The notes beneath the pieces are model-generated. The model saw nothing but the letters and a program-made list of their open reading frames with translations, was not told where the DNA came from and ran no database searches. Below are positions 1 through 11,495 of a stretch of DNA of 64,000 bases, piece after piece (within the stretch, counting starts at the first letter, position 1; the number at the start of each line of letters is the position of its first letter). The stretch is from NCBI GenBank assembly GCA_903813345.2, contig CAIIXF020000007.1, positions 39,108,671 through 39,172,670 on the forward strand, written 5' to 3'. Origin of the DNA: Owenia fusiformis. Its lineage: Eukaryota > Annelida > Polychaeta > Sabellida > Oweniidae. The translations under genes were made by a program, and so were the position numbers.

Positions 1-508
1 AACATGCCACTGAACAAACAACCGTGGGGCTGCTAAAACAAGAAATCTTTTGGGAAACAAGACACCAAGGCGCAATAAAAGCGATAACTAACTCACCCCC
101 GGGGATCCCAAAACACCACTGACATCAAAGAAGCGTTCGACGCAATATTATACAAATGGTGGAACGACCTGAAGAATGCAGTCACCGTACACAGCCAAAA
201 AAGATTTGTCTTTCACACGAAAACTCTCACCAAAAACTTGCCAACAACATATGTCACTACATACCACTACATATATATGTACATATAACAACTACCGACA
301 CCAACAATATAACCTTACCCATCGATACACTTTGAACTTATCAAAATCAACCTCTCCTACCAATATTAAAACTGTAAGCCCTTATAACTTAACTCAAGGG
401 AATTAACAAAGAGCGACATCTTTCTATAAAACCGACAACAATTCCGCAAAACACGGAAAACAAGAATATCCAGATATGGGAAGACAACCCCCAAAAGTCC
501 AGAAGTAC
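1..508. other. Unassigned AT-rich flank with a short open stretch
   Basis: No gene is recognised. A plus-strand frame stays open from about base 88 to 285 and contains a passage (around 121-200) rich in Asp, Lys, Trp and Phe that looks more protein-like than its surroundings, but it begins without a clear start and ends at a stop in a run of Tyr codons. It could be a decayed mobile-element gene; nothing in it identifies a family. Confidence 0.3.
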
Positions 509-529
509 TCGAAGGCAAAAACCGCTTTT

Positions 530-830
530 ACAAACTGGCTTCTTACGTACTACAGAAGCCGGCTTCTGGAGTCACCAAGAAGCCGGCTTTTAAAAGCCGG
601 CTTCTGAAGGACAACAGAAGCCGGCTTCTGCAGTCACCAAGAAGCCGGCTTTTACAAACTGGCTTCTTACGTACTACAGAAGCTGGCTTCTACAGTCAAC
701 AAGAAGCTGGCTTTTAAAAACAGGCTTCTGAAAGACAACAGAAGCCGGCTTCTGGAGTCACCAAGAAGCCGGCTTTTAAAACTGGCTTCTTACTTACTGA
801 CGTACTGCAGAAGATGGCTTTTGAATATAG
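530..830. repeat. Left GAAGCCGGCTTC palindrome block
   Basis: About ten imperfect copies of GAAGCCGGCTTC, alternating with spacers such as TTACGTACTACA and GAGTCACCAA at roughly 30-40 bp intervals. The matching block near the other end of the element is at 3966-4125. Confidence 0.8.
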
Positions 831-844
831 TTTATATTGTCATA

Positions 845-1420
845 TTTTTGCAAAACTATACGGGTAAATTGAATTCTAAGCATGGATATCGATGAATTTG
901 ATCACGTTCATCAATTCCAAAAATATTATGCATTGTATTTCTGTTTAATAAAATCGCACCGCTCATTTTTCAAAACTGGCTCCAATTTGGAGCCAGTTTT
1001 CAAATCAGCTCGCACCATTAAACACAAGCTATGTAGGGACAATCTAGCAACTGGGAATCACGGGATACTGTCTCACGATCATTTCTATGTGCATTATGCA
1101 TCTTATTCTCGTATAATTGGCCTGAAAATGAGAAAAAACTGGAAAATACGTAAAATTATTACATATTTCAAGATTTTTTGGAAAAAGTCATTTCAAGCCA
1201 AAATTATGACAGTAAATTGAATTCTAAGCACAGATATCGATGAATAAGATCACATTCATTAAATCAGAATAGATAATGCATTGCATTTCCGTTTAATAAA
1301 AACGCACCACTCACTTTTTAAAACTGGCTCCAACTTGGAGCCAGTTTGCAAATCAGCTCGCCCCATTTGACAAATGCTATGTAGGTACAATCTGGTAACT
1401 GGGAATCACGAAATACTATT
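845..1420 (+). repeat. Satellite units, forward arm (about 1.6 units)
   Basis: One complete and one partial unit of the about 350-bp satellite. Each unit contains a near-perfect hairpin (AAACTGGCTCCAA, one central base, then its complement). The orientation is opposite to that of the long array that follows; the junction is at about 1420 inside a conserved TTTTTTGCAAAAAATC motif. Confidence 0.8.
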
Positions 1421-3960
1421 TTTTGCAAAAAATCTTGAAATAAGTTACAATTTTACGTATTTTTCAGTTTTTTCTCATTTTCATGCAGATTATACGAAAA
1501 TAAGATGCATAATGCACATAGAAATGATCGTGAGACAGTATCCCGTGATTCCCAGTTACTAGATTGTCCCTACATAGCTTGTGTAAGATGGAGCGAACTG
1601 ATTTGTAAACTGGCTCCAAGTTGGAGCCAGTTTTGAAAAATGAGCGGTGCGTTTTTATTAAACGGAAATGCAATGCATAATCTATTCTGATTTAGTGAAC
1701 GTGATCTAATTCATCGATATTTTTACTCAGACTTCAAATTTCTCTTATAGTTTTGACTTGAAATGACTTTTTGCAAAAAATCTTGAAATAAGTTACAATT
1801 TTACGTATTTTTCAGTTTTTTTTCTCATTTTCAGGCCAATTATACGAGAGTAAGATGCATAATGCACATAGACATGATCGTGAGACAGTATCCCGTGATT
1901 CCCAGTTGCTAGATTGTCCCTACATAGCTTGTGTAAGATGGAGCGAACTGATTTGTAAACTGGCTCCAAGTTGGAGCCAGTTTTGAAAAATGAGCGGTGC
2001 GTTTTTATTAAACGGAAATGCAATGCATAATCTGTTCTGATTTAGTGAACGTTATCTAATTCATCGATATTTTTACTTAGAAATGAATTTCCTCTCATAG
2101 TTTTGGCTTGAAATGACTTTTTCCAAAAAATCTTGAAATAAGTTACAATTTTACGTGTTTTTCAGTTTTTTCTCATTTTCATGCGAATTATACGAGAATA
2201 AGATGCATAATGCACATAGAAATTGTCGTGAGACCGTATCCCGTGATTCCCAGTTGCTTGATTGTCCCTACATAGCTTGTGTAAGATGGAGCGAACTGAT
2301 TTGTAAACTGGCTCCAAGTTGGAGCCAGTTTTGAAAAATGAGCGGTGCGTTTTTATTAAACGGAAATGCAATGCATAATCTGTTCTGATTTAGTGAACGT
2401 GATCTAATTCATCGATATTTTTACTTAGAAATGAATTTTCTCTCATAGTTTTGGCTTGAAATGACTTTTTGCAAAAAAATCTTGAAATAAGTTACAATTT
2501 TACGTATTTTTCAGTTTTTTCTCATTTTCAGGCCAATTATACGAGAATAAGATGCATAATGCACATAGAAATGATCGCGAGACAGTATCCCGTGATTCCC
2601 AGTTGCTAGATTGTCCCTAAATAGCTTGTGTAAGATGGAGCGAACTGATTTGTAAACTGGCTCCAAGTTGGAGCCAATTTTGAAAAATGAGCGGTGCCTT
2701 TTTATTAAACGGAAATGCAATGCATAATCTCTTCTGATTTAGTGAACGTGATCTAATTCATCGATATTTTTACTTAGAATTAAATTTTCTCTCATAGTTT
2801 TGGCTTGAAATAACTTTTTGCAAAAAATCTTTAAATAAGTTACAATTTTACGTATTTTTCAGTTTTTTCTCATTTTCATGCAAACTATGCGAGAATAAGA
2901 TGCATAATGCACATAGAAATGATTGTGAGACAGTATTTCGTGATTCCCAGTTGCTAGATTGTCCCTACATAGCTTGTGTAAGATGAAGCGAGCTAATTTG
3001 TAAACTGGCTCCAAGTTGGAGCCAGTTTTGTAAAATGAGCGGTGCGTTTTTATTAAACGGAAATGCAATGCATAATCTATTCTGGTTTGGTGAACATGAT
3101 CTGCTGATTCATCGATATTTTTACATAGAATTTATTTTTCTCTTATAGTTTTGGCTTGAAATGACTTTTTGCAAAAAATCTTTAAATATGTATTTTTCAG
3201 TTTTTCTCATTTTCATGCAAATTATACGAGAATAACATGCATAATGCACATAAAAATAATCGTGAGATAGTATTTCGTGATTCCCAATTACCAGATTGTA
3301 CCTACATAGCATTTGTCATATGGGGCGAGCTGATTTGTAAACTGGCTCCAAGTTGGAGCCAGTTTTGAAAAATGAGCGGTGCGTTTTTATTAAACGGAAA
3401 TGCAATGCATAATCTATTCTGATTTAATGAACGTGATCTTATTCATCGATATCTGTGCTTAGAATTCAATTTACTGTCATAGTTTTGGCTTGAAATGACT
3501 TTTTCCAAAAAATCTTGAAATATGTAATAATTTTACGTATTTTTCATTTTTTTCTCATTTTCATGCAAATTATACGAGAATAAGATGCATAATGCACATA
3601 ACAATTATCATGAAACAGTATCCCGTGATTCCCAGTTGCTAGATTGCCCCTACATAGCTTGTGTAAGATGGAGCGAGCTGATGTGCAAACTGGCTCCAAG
3701 TTGGAGCCAGTTTTGTAAAATGAGCGATGCGTTTTTATCAAACAGAAATGCAATGCATAATCTACTCTTATTTAACGAACATGATTTAATTCATCGATAT
3801 TTTTACCTAGAATTAAATTTCCCCCATAGTTTTAGTTTGAATTTACTTTTTGCAAAAAATTTTGCAATATGTTACAGTTTTACTTATTTTCATTTTTTCT
3901 CATTTCCATGCTAATTATACGAGAATAAGATGCATAATGCACAACAAAATGATTGAGAGA
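1421..3960 (-). repeat. Satellite units, reverse arm (eight tandem units)
   Basis: Eight head-to-tail units begin at TTTTTTGCAAAAAATC-like motifs near 1421, 1770, 2119, 2465, 2815, 3165, 3510 and 3847, giving a period of about 345-350 bp. Each full unit holds the 13-bp-stem hairpin AAACTGGCTCCAA. Most units keep a 69-codon open frame on the minus strand beginning MHFRLIK; I treat this as a by-product of high unit similarity, not a gene. Confidence 0.85.
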
Positions 3961-3965
3961 GAGAA

Positions 3966-4125
3966 TCTGGCTTTTAAAACTGGCTTCTTGGTAACTGCAG
4001 AAGCCGGCTTCTGTAAGTCATTCGAAGCCGGTTTTTAAAAGCCGGCTTCTTGGTGACGCCAGAAGCCGGCTTCTGATGTACTGTAGAAGCCGGCTTTAAA
4101 AGCCGGCTTTGAAAGCCGGCTTTGT
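3966..4125. repeat. Right GAAGCCGGCTTC palindrome block
   Basis: Counterpart of the left block, with the same palindromic core GAAGCCGGCTTC, ending in AAGCCGGCTTT repeats just before the terminal TTTGCCTTCGA. Confidence 0.75.
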
Positions 4126-4139
4126 ATATTTGCCTTCGA

Positions 4140-4493
4140 CTCTTTCTCCAAAAGTCAAGAACTGTTGTAATATACACAGTATGAACACAAAATTTATATC
4201 AAATAGGAGTATGAGCCCAAAGGCCCCCAACGGACCCAGATCTTGTACCCCTAATGTTATAATATGAGCTCTATTTAAAATATCAAGAATAGCAATGATG
4301 TGAAATGACACTTATCAACAAAAACATCAAAAATGGAATAAACTTGAGATTAAAAAGGCTCCCAAAGGCCCCCAAAGGCCCTGAAAGGCCCCCAAAGCTC
4401 CAAGTTATAGCTTTTCAGCTTAAATAGTGGCAGATACACTACAGAGCATGTAACAAAATAAAATAAAAATATGTAAAATCCACACTTATTTAA
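4140..4493. other. Possible 5' region of the LINE with GGCCCCCAAAG repeats
   Basis: Non-coding. Contains reiterated AAAGGCCCCCAAAG motifs at 4215-4232 and 4360-4402. It may be retrotransposon leader sequence, but the 5' boundary cannot be placed. Confidence 0.3.
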
Positions 4494-5000
4494 TTGAAGT
4501 CAAAAAATTCCAATCAATTTTCAGTACTTAATCTGAACATCAGAAGCATGGCTCATAACTTTAACAAATTCTTAGCAGTCAAGTCAATTATAGATCATAA
4601 TTTTGACCTTATTGGAATCACTGAATCTTGGCTCACACAATCTACTGAAAAATTATATAATATCATAGAGGGATACAAAGCTCGCAAAATGAATAAATGT
4701 GGTAAAAAACGTGGAGGAGGCATTGGGATGTTTGTGGCTAAAAAGTATGACTATGTATTAAGAAATGACATTCCTATAAAAATTGATAATTGTGAAAATC
4801 TAGTTATTGAACTTATTAATCGGCATGGTAAAAATAGTATCTGTTATATACAGACCACCAGATAAAAACATGGCTGATTTTAATGAATCTTTAGACATTT
4901 TCCTTGATATTGTAAATTCTGAGAAAAAAGAATGTATACTAATGGGAGACTTCAATATCAATCTTATGAACCAAAATCATTCGGAAACTTTGAAATTCTT
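4494..5000 (+). pseudogene. Non-LTR retrotransposon endonuclease (EEP domain), frameshifted and cut by gap
   Basis: Encodes the N-terminal apurinic-type endonuclease (exonuclease-endonuclease-phosphatase fold) of a LINE. Visible landmarks are LNLNIRSM near the start, then ITESWL, a Gly-rich GGGIGMF, then VIYRPPD and LMGDFNINL, which match the conserved order of this domain. The first frame (from 4494) covers the N-terminal half and stops at 4865. The motifs from VIYRPPD onward are in another frame (the overlapping frame from 4807), so a frameshift lies near 4810-4850. The reading runs into the assembly gap at 5001, so any reverse transcriptase is not visible. Clade not determined (CR1/L2/Jockey-like is plausible). 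Confidence 0.8.
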
Positions 5001-5500
5001 NNNNNNNNNNNNNNNNNNNNNNNNNNNNNNNNNNNNNNNNNNNNNNNNNNNNNNNNNNNNNNNNNNNNNNNNNNNNNNNNNNNNNNNNNNNNNNNNNNNN
5101 NNNNNNNNNNNNNNNNNNNNNNNNNNNNNNNNNNNNNNNNNNNNNNNNNNNNNNNNNNNNNNNNNNNNNNNNNNNNNNNNNNNNNNNNNNNNNNNNNNNN
5201 NNNNNNNNNNNNNNNNNNNNNNNNNNNNNNNNNNNNNNNNNNNNNNNNNNNNNNNNNNNNNNNNNNNNNNNNNNNNNNNNNNNNNNNNNNNNNNNNNNNN
5301 NNNNNNNNNNNNNNNNNNNNNNNNNNNNNNNNNNNNNNNNNNNNNNNNNNNNNNNNNNNNNNNNNNNNNNNNNNNNNNNNNNNNNNNNNNNNNNNNNNNN
5401 NNNNNNNNNNNNNNNNNNNNNNNNNNNNNNNNNNNNNNNNNNNNNNNNNNNNNNNNNNNNNNNNNNNNNNNNNNNNNNNNNNNNNNNNNNNNNNNNNNNN
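5001..5500. other. Assembly gap (500 N)
   Basis: Exactly 500 undetermined bases. The round size suggests a placeholder, so the true distance between the LINE fragment and the GT-rich repeat is unknown. Confidence 0.99.
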
Positions 5501-6190
5501 TTGGTTGCGTTGTGTTTATCACTGGGTTTTACTTAATTGTGTTGGCTATGTTTGACATTTGGTTGTGTTTTGGTAACTATTTGTAAGATTGTGTCAGATA
5601 GTCAGTTGCTATCTATAGTGATTGTCGGTGCTAGCTATAATATGATAATTTGACAATGGGTGGATTTTGTTGCCATTGTGTTTTGCTGGTCGGCTGGCAG
5701 GTTTTGCCTGATTGGATGAGGTACCCAGTTTTGCCTGATTGTGTTATAATTAGTAATTGGTTTTGTATCAAGGTGTGCCCAATTGATAAATGCTGATTGG
5801 TATATTAGTGCAGTATATCAGAGTGTTCTTGGTTTGTCGGTTGTATCTGTTTTAGGTTGTGTTCTATTGGTTGTGTCTGTGTTATGATTGTTTGGTTTTT
5901 GGTTGTGACCAATTTTGTTTAGTCAATTAAACAATTTGTCAGGTTTGGTGTTGGTAAGTTGGGTTGATTCATAAATTTGATTGTGCCTGATTTTGTTTTA
6001 GGTCGGGTTATGTCAGTTTGGTATTAGGTTGTGCCCGATTGTGATTTAGTAGTTAGGCCATGGGATGTATTCCGGTGTGCTGTGTGTTTCGGGACCTATG
6101 GTTGTGCCTGGTTGTGATTAGTTGCGTTGAAGTGAAGTTGTGCCAGATTGTGTTGTGGTGTATGATTCTGTTTTAATATAAATTTGATGT
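5501..6190. repeat. GT-rich degenerate tandem repeat
   Basis: Irregular repetition of a GGTTGTGCCTGATTGTG-like motif at roughly 20-60 bp intervals, strongly T+G rich on the plus strand. No coding potential; the open frames entering it from the gap are artefacts. Confidence 0.6.
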
Positions 6191-6258
6191 CGTTGATATT
6201 ATATTGTTGGTATGTTAGTTGATTTTGGGAAGAATCAAATAGTCTATTTTATACTCTA

Positions 6259-6438
6259 CAGGGTGTTTCATAATGACTGTTCCCCATCTACTGTCATCCA
6301 TAGTCAGATTCTATGTAGAGAAATGTAGCAAGTTTTAAAAACTGTTGAGTTTGATCAAAGTAATTTCAATAAGCAAAAATTGAACAAGCTTTCGAATGAC
6401 ATATAGCATATGGGGGACGGGCATTATGAAACACCCTG
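6259..6438. mobile_element. 180-bp mariner-type MITE
   Basis: Terminal inverted repeat CAGGGTGTTTCATAATG at the left and its complement at the right, flanked by TA on both sides (6257-6258 and 6439-6440), the target used by Tc1/mariner elements. No coding capacity. Confidence 0.8.
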
Positions 6439-6608
6439 TATAATGACACATGGGATAAGTATAAATTACATACTGTAATCCGTGACACTTCCAAAAGTCC
6501 ACGATTTTGCCAAAGGTAAAACTGATGCCAATACATTTTATTTTAATGTAGATATCGTCCAATTGAAACCTTGTCATTGCCAATGTGGATTGGCATGCAA
6601 TGTTTGTA

Positions 6609-6640
6609 CAGGGTGAGCCAAAAAGGTAACCCAAATATAA
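6609..6640. mobile_element. Solo mariner-type end
   Basis: TA followed by CAGGGTGAGCCAAAAAGG, a typical Tc1/mariner terminus. No matching complement was found nearby; probably a truncated copy interrupted by the fold-back repeat that begins near 6800. Confidence 0.5.
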
Positions 6641-6799
6641 CTTAATCATTCAGCGCTGGTTTTTAACTCATATTTGCCGAAACTTTGTTCCGTGTTCGTT
6701 CATTCTACTAAGTTTTCTTAGTCTTCTTCCAATTGTCACGATTTTATGGCCATATTACAAAACATGCTCAAAATGCCTGTCATGTCTTTGGAGACAAGC

Positions 6800-7320
6800 T
6801 TCACTGGTGATCCGCTCGATAACGGTTCGTTTTGGTAACAAAATGTCGGAACGTCGAAGGTACGATTTTTCTTTTTTCCTTATTTCACGCGTTGTAGGCA
6901 GAATCCCCACGACGTTTTTTCTCACAAACGTATATCAGTATCATATTTTATCAAATGTAAATGTTTGCGGACAATTAGCTCAGAAGACAACAGAATCGTC
7001 GATTTAATTCCTCACTTAAGTTACATATACGGTTTGGGTTAAAAGTGCAGATCCTAACTGTTTTCGAAAACTGTTTATGTAACTTAAGTGAGGAATTAAA
7101 TCGATGATTCTGTCGTCATCTGAACTATTGTTCACAAATATTTACATTTTCTTAAACATATGATACTGATAATCGTTTGTGTTAAAAATGTAGTAGCAAT
7201 TCTGCCTACAACGCGTGAAATAAGGAAAAAAGAAAAATCGTACCTTTGATGTTCCGACATTTTGTTACCAAAACGAACCGTTTCGATAACCAGCGTAATC
7301 GAGTGGATCACCAGTGAACT
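6800..7320. mobile_element. Long palindromic (fold-back) element
   Basis: Two arms of about 210-230 bp are inverted copies of one another. The outer TTCACTGGTGATCC is met by its complement near 7305-7320, GGTTCGTTTTGGTAACAAAA at 6824 is met by its complement at 7260-7283, and CGCGTTGTAGGCAGAAT recurs in inverse. The central spacer (about 7020-7080) is itself bounded by an inverted CACTTAAGTTACAT. A related copy lies at 27,788-28,068. The open frames across it are not genes. Confidence 0.8.
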
Positions 7321-10247
7321 TGAACACATCGGGGGATTTTCTGACTACACGCTCACAGATATCTTGTGTAATGGCTCTCATTTTCCTTTTCCTCTCTTGT
7401 TTCTTGTTGGTGTACACATTATCTTTCAAATAGGCCCAAAAATAAAATTCTGGAGGTTTATCTTTTGTTGGCAGTTAAGGACAAGATCTGTAACAACTGT
7501 TACACTTTTGTTAAAATTGGCAGGTGGTGACATTTTGTGATGGTTATGCCTTGTTTCTGTATTATCATTGTTCATTTTATTTATCTCTTTGGAACTTGAT
7601 TGTACTAAATGTATAACTGTATAATATTGTATATATATATATATATATTGTATATTGTTTTCAAGGCCTAGGGAACGATAAAGCATCTGTAAAACGTATT
7701 AATAATGTAATAAGCGTATACTGTATTGTATTTTTTTCTAGTATAACTGAGTATTAATATTGTATACTGTATTGCATTTTTCAACTATAAACTAAACTAT
7801 AAACTATAACTCTATTATATTTGATAATATTGTATTGTCATTGTTAAACTCAAAAAATGTTTGGTAAAAATAAAATTATTTCTTTTAGAAACATAGTTTC
7901 TCCTGTGAATATTATGATCCTTAAAGGTAGACTATTGTTGATGAAATAAAGAATAACAATAGACTATTTAAAGTGTGCGCCTGACCCGGCTACGTATAGC
8001 ACAGAGTTTATACTGGCGGATTAGACTAGTTCATTTTTTATATGTGTGTGAAAGCTTTCTCTTATTTGCGTTTTTTCGTTTAGTACGGTTTTGTTATAAT
8101 TGCCGAGGTCATATAACCGGGATAAAACAATGATTATCGTTGACTGCCCATACACAAAACATACGTTGAGTGAACAGTGTTATTACAAACAACAGGCTTT
8201 GGAATACAAAGCGAAGTGTGATAATAAGCTGTACACTACCACTGCTACATGTACATATTACTGATTTACTAGGGCTCCCAAAGAGTGGATAGGGAGGTTG
8301 TGTTTGTCACTTTTAAATTTTACATTTCAAAATTGTCATTTTACATGTCATAATTTGTTGGTTTCATTCGTTTAGCCAATCAAAACATTGTAAAACAATA
8401 AATTGTCTGTTACGTACAATCAATTTTGTTCAGTTTTGATTAGTTGTCAGAATAAAGTTACGTTCATCTGAATCCATGTATCAAAACAAAAATCCTATTT
8501 TCACTTCAAAATACTTCAGTGAGATGAAGGCTCGGAATTGTCACATGCAATAACTTATTGTCGTATTCGTTATTTTATCTTCTCGATAGTAGCATTTAGT
8601 CGCACATTTGATGCCAGGTCACCTTGTCGCGTACCTCTTGGGGAACCCCACATTTATGTGTGTACTCATGGAAGTAAATTCCCCGGTGTAGCCGAGAGCC
8701 ACAAACTTTTCAACAGGTTCGAAATGACCAATTTCTCTCATATATACTTTAAATATTTTATTATTTAGCACCTACAAAGTATTGCTAATAACCATATGTA
8801 ATTTCAATAAGGAAACTTATCTGGCTACATATAAATTCAATATCAACACTAGCTGTTCTCTCAACACGTCCTGGCTTACCTTGTGGTGACAAACCCTGGA
8901 TTTTCGCTATTTATAGTTTATCAACACCAGGACGCATGCGCATTTTATAGTTTATCGGGCACTTTAAGGAAAATATATTGGGAACAGCTTATGTGGCGAG
9001 CCGCTCTTTCGACAACAAATTCTCTTTGACAATTTCTATTGAGGAAGTATAGGGTATTATATTAGTGCGACGAATATGATAGAGATTGGTAATGGTAAGA
9101 TATGCGAGTATCTCAAGTTAGAACAGTATGTCAAGATATCCAACATCAATGGAAAAGTTTTTTTCCAAGCAGGAATGCTTTTGTGTATATATCAATAAAC
9201 CAAGCTAGTAAAGGGCTCAAATCCAATTCCAAAAATCGAATTATTTATGTTGACTCCGATGTTCTCCCGATTTTTTTAAGCAATCCTGGTATTCTTCAGA
9301 TTTATTTTTAGTAATCCCAATTTTCTCCCGAATTTTGGAATTGTTGATATAGTTTTTGTACCCCCGGTTTTCTCAGATTTTTTCATAGAAATCCCGATTT
9401 TCTCCCGATGTTTTGGCTTTGATGCTGTTCAGTTCTGAATTGATTTGACTATATAAAGTGTAATTCATATACACATATAAACATTCGTGATATTATATAA
9501 GATAAGTTCCACTGAAAAGAAATGTGGGGATCATGTTTAATAAATGGCTTAATTCCTCATTACCTGTAGTTGAGTATAATGTGCATACTGTAAATTAAGC
9601 CGTGGAAATGTAATAATGTGTTTTGCATCTCTAGAATCAAATCTAAAAGTCAAGAACGTTTCACCAGGCTTCATCAATAATCTTGTAATCAGAATTGCCT
9701 CAATTTGCATTAGTGCCATTCAGCCAATTGTCTAAACGTTTTTCCAAGTGCTCTACCAACAGTTGCATTAACATGCAAAATGTCACCACCTGTCATTTGT
9801 TACAGACGCCATGTTACAAGCACCGAACATGTTCGAGCGCCAAACCCAAACCGCCGCCGTCACAAAAAAGTTGGACACTTTAACAAATATCTTATGATGT
9901 TGAAATAAAATTGGTTGCCATTGGCGATCACACTTTTATGAGTTCAGAAAATTATGTTTCACAATAATGCATTGTTTATGCTTCAGCTTTGTGAATATTT
10001 TTCTTGTTCCCCAAATTTTAAGTACTATAACTGGCTACATAATAATGAATTGTAACCAATAAGAGTCACTGGAAGCCTGGTTGCAGTTTGCACATTTCGA
10101 TTATGAACATGTATGGCATGAGGAGATGTAAAACACACAATGAATTTCGTATGGCCTATGTAATAATCTACTCATTATCATGTTTTTATCCCTTGATCAG
10201 GTTACAACAAGGGCGAACATTAATACTGCAATTAGTAAACTGTTCAA
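7321..10247. other. Intergenic region, no gene recognised
   Basis: No supported exon. It includes an (AT)n microsatellite at about 7624-7655. Copies of a dispersed fragment (GGTGGTGACATTTTG...ATGCCTTG) lie at about 7525-7553 and, on the minus strand, 9775-9800; other copies are near 42,240-42,295 and 47,248-47,283. Degenerate repeats of AATCCCGATTTTCTCCCGA occupy about 9230-9420. The interval 8050-8990 shows nothing identifiable. Confidence 0.5.
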
Positions 10248-11135
10248 TTATTTATTACAACATAAAATTGTTTTCAGTTTTCTACGGAATGACTTTCCAA
10301 AAAGGTAATAAAAGATAACATTACATGCCGAGTTACAAAGTAGAAAAAATCTTGCCATGAAAATAAGATAAAAGAATTGTTCATAATTTTTCTCATAAAA
10401 AACTATGTATATAAAAAATAGTCTGCTACAAACGTTGAAGAGAGAACATACGATAAAGACGGACAATATTGAAATCATTGTCAATGTTTGTTTTCTTTCC
10501 TCCTTGTTTTCTGGGCTGTTTTGCTCAATGTGGACCCTCGTTCGTTTAATAGAATTTATAAGTTTAACGTTAAGAATAACTACTACTATTACTGGCCCAC
10601 CAAATCTAAATATAAAATTTAATGTAGTCTCAAAGGAGAATTCATATGAAATGTCTGACTGATAGTTAGAGGCATAAGAATACCATACTAAAACTGGAAT
10701 ATTGAAAATGATGGCTGCGCCGGTTATAGCGACTACGGCTACTCTCATCCGTTTAGTAGTTGCGATTCTATGGGCCTGTAGTGGTTTCGCAATGTGTATA
10801 TATCTGTCCACTGTAACCAAGACAATCACCCATGTTGTCAATGTCGACGCTGAATGGTGTGCGTATTCCAGTATCCAATATACATTATAATAAGCTTCGG
10901 TCAAAACCCAAAGCTTGGTCGTATATCCATCATCTGGTAAAACTCCAATGTATGATATTAGGAAGAACGTGTCTGTGATCGCTAATGTTTTAAGCAAAAA
11001 TACACGTGTGCTCTTTTCTTGTTCTTGGATGAGTACAATCAATGATAGAACATTTCCTATCAGTCCAAAAGTTATAACGCCTATTGAAATTGTCAAGTAA
11101 ACGATGCCAATTTTTTCCATTGCTGTATTATTCAT
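10248..11135 (-). CDS. Class A (rhodopsin-like) G-protein-coupled receptor, FMRFamide-receptor-like
   Basis: Intronless 295-residue seven-helix receptor, probably a plasma-membrane neuropeptide receptor coupled to a G protein. Visible family landmarks: GNVLS in helix 1 (Asn28), LAITD in helix 2 (Asp55), VDRY at the end of helix 3 (Asp110-Arg111-Tyr112), a basic third loop (about 195-216), and helix 7 NSACNVIFYY (268-277, the NPxxY position with Ser-Ala in place of Pro) followed by KSFRRKL and a Cys-Cys pair (292-293) suited to palmitoylation. Oddities: no Cys at the helix 3 top or in the second extracellular loop, so the usual disulfide cannot form, and the N-terminal tail is only about 10 residues. 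The start is the first Met of the frame. AATAAA overlaps the last two codons and is probably not a real polyadenylation signal. The ligand is not predictable. Confidence 0.85.
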   Translation of the reverse strand: MNNTAMEKIGIVYLTISIGVITFGLIGNVLSLIVLIQEQEKSTRVFLLKTLAITDTFFLISYIGVLPDDGYTTKLWVLTEAYYNVYWILEYAHHSASTLTTWVIVLVTVDRYIHIAKPLQAHRIATTKRMRVAVVAITGAAIIFNIPVLVWYSYASNYQSDISYEFSFETTLNFIFRFGGPVIVVVILNVKLINSIKRTRVHIEQNSPENKEERKQTLTMISILSVFIVCSLFNVCSRLFFIYIVFYEKNYEQFFYLIFMARFFLLCNSACNVIFYYLFGKSFRRKLKTILCCNK

Positions 11136-11322
11136 ATCTTTACATTAGAAGTTTAACATATGACGAATATTCATCTCGACTGGCATTAGAAGGCTATACA
11201 TTCGGTCGTGTTATCTTGTTCCTGTGCCAGGAAATCCAATGACCTGTGTTTATTTATTTCGTGTTTTTTTATCTCCACACTACATTCAACAAATTATTTT
11301 CATCCATTACATATTTCACATC

Positions 11323-11495
11323 CCGATGGTTCGTTCGTCACATCACAATGGTTCTTCAAATCCAAATGGTTCTTCATACCCCAATGGCTTGATACATCCC
11401 AATGGTCCGTCACATCCCAATGGTTCTTTCGTCCCAATGGTTCCTATATTTAAACCACTTCACATCCAAATGGTTCTTCTTTAGTTCCAATAGTT
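11323..11495. repeat. Minisatellite, about 18-bp CATCCCAATGGTTCTT units
   Basis: About nine imperfect copies of a motif close to CATCCCAATGGTTCTTC, just upstream of the GPCR start codon on the opposite side. It may lie in the receptor's promoter region. Confidence 0.75.

Larger units (their letters stand above)
509..4139. mobile_element. Fold-back element with inverted satellite arms (element 1)
   Basis: Both ends carry TCGAAGGCAAA in opposite orientation (509-519 and the complement at 4129-4139). Inside each end is a block of short palindromes built on GAAGCCGGCTTC (about 530-830 and 3966-4125). Next come about 350-bp tandem units. About 1.6 units read in one orientation (about 845-1420) and eight read in the opposite orientation (about 1421-3960), so the whole is a large, unequal inverted repeat with its switch point near 1420. 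No transposase is visible. The flanks share CCAAAAGTC followed by AGAA (491-505 and 4148-4161), a possible imperfect target duplication. Known relatives in design are fold-back and TU elements; the assignment is inference from structure. Confidence 0.6.

Noticed and set aside
4807-5586. 259-codon frame across the gap
   Set aside because: Most of it is the 500-N placeholder; only the first about 65 codons are real and belong to the broken LINE.
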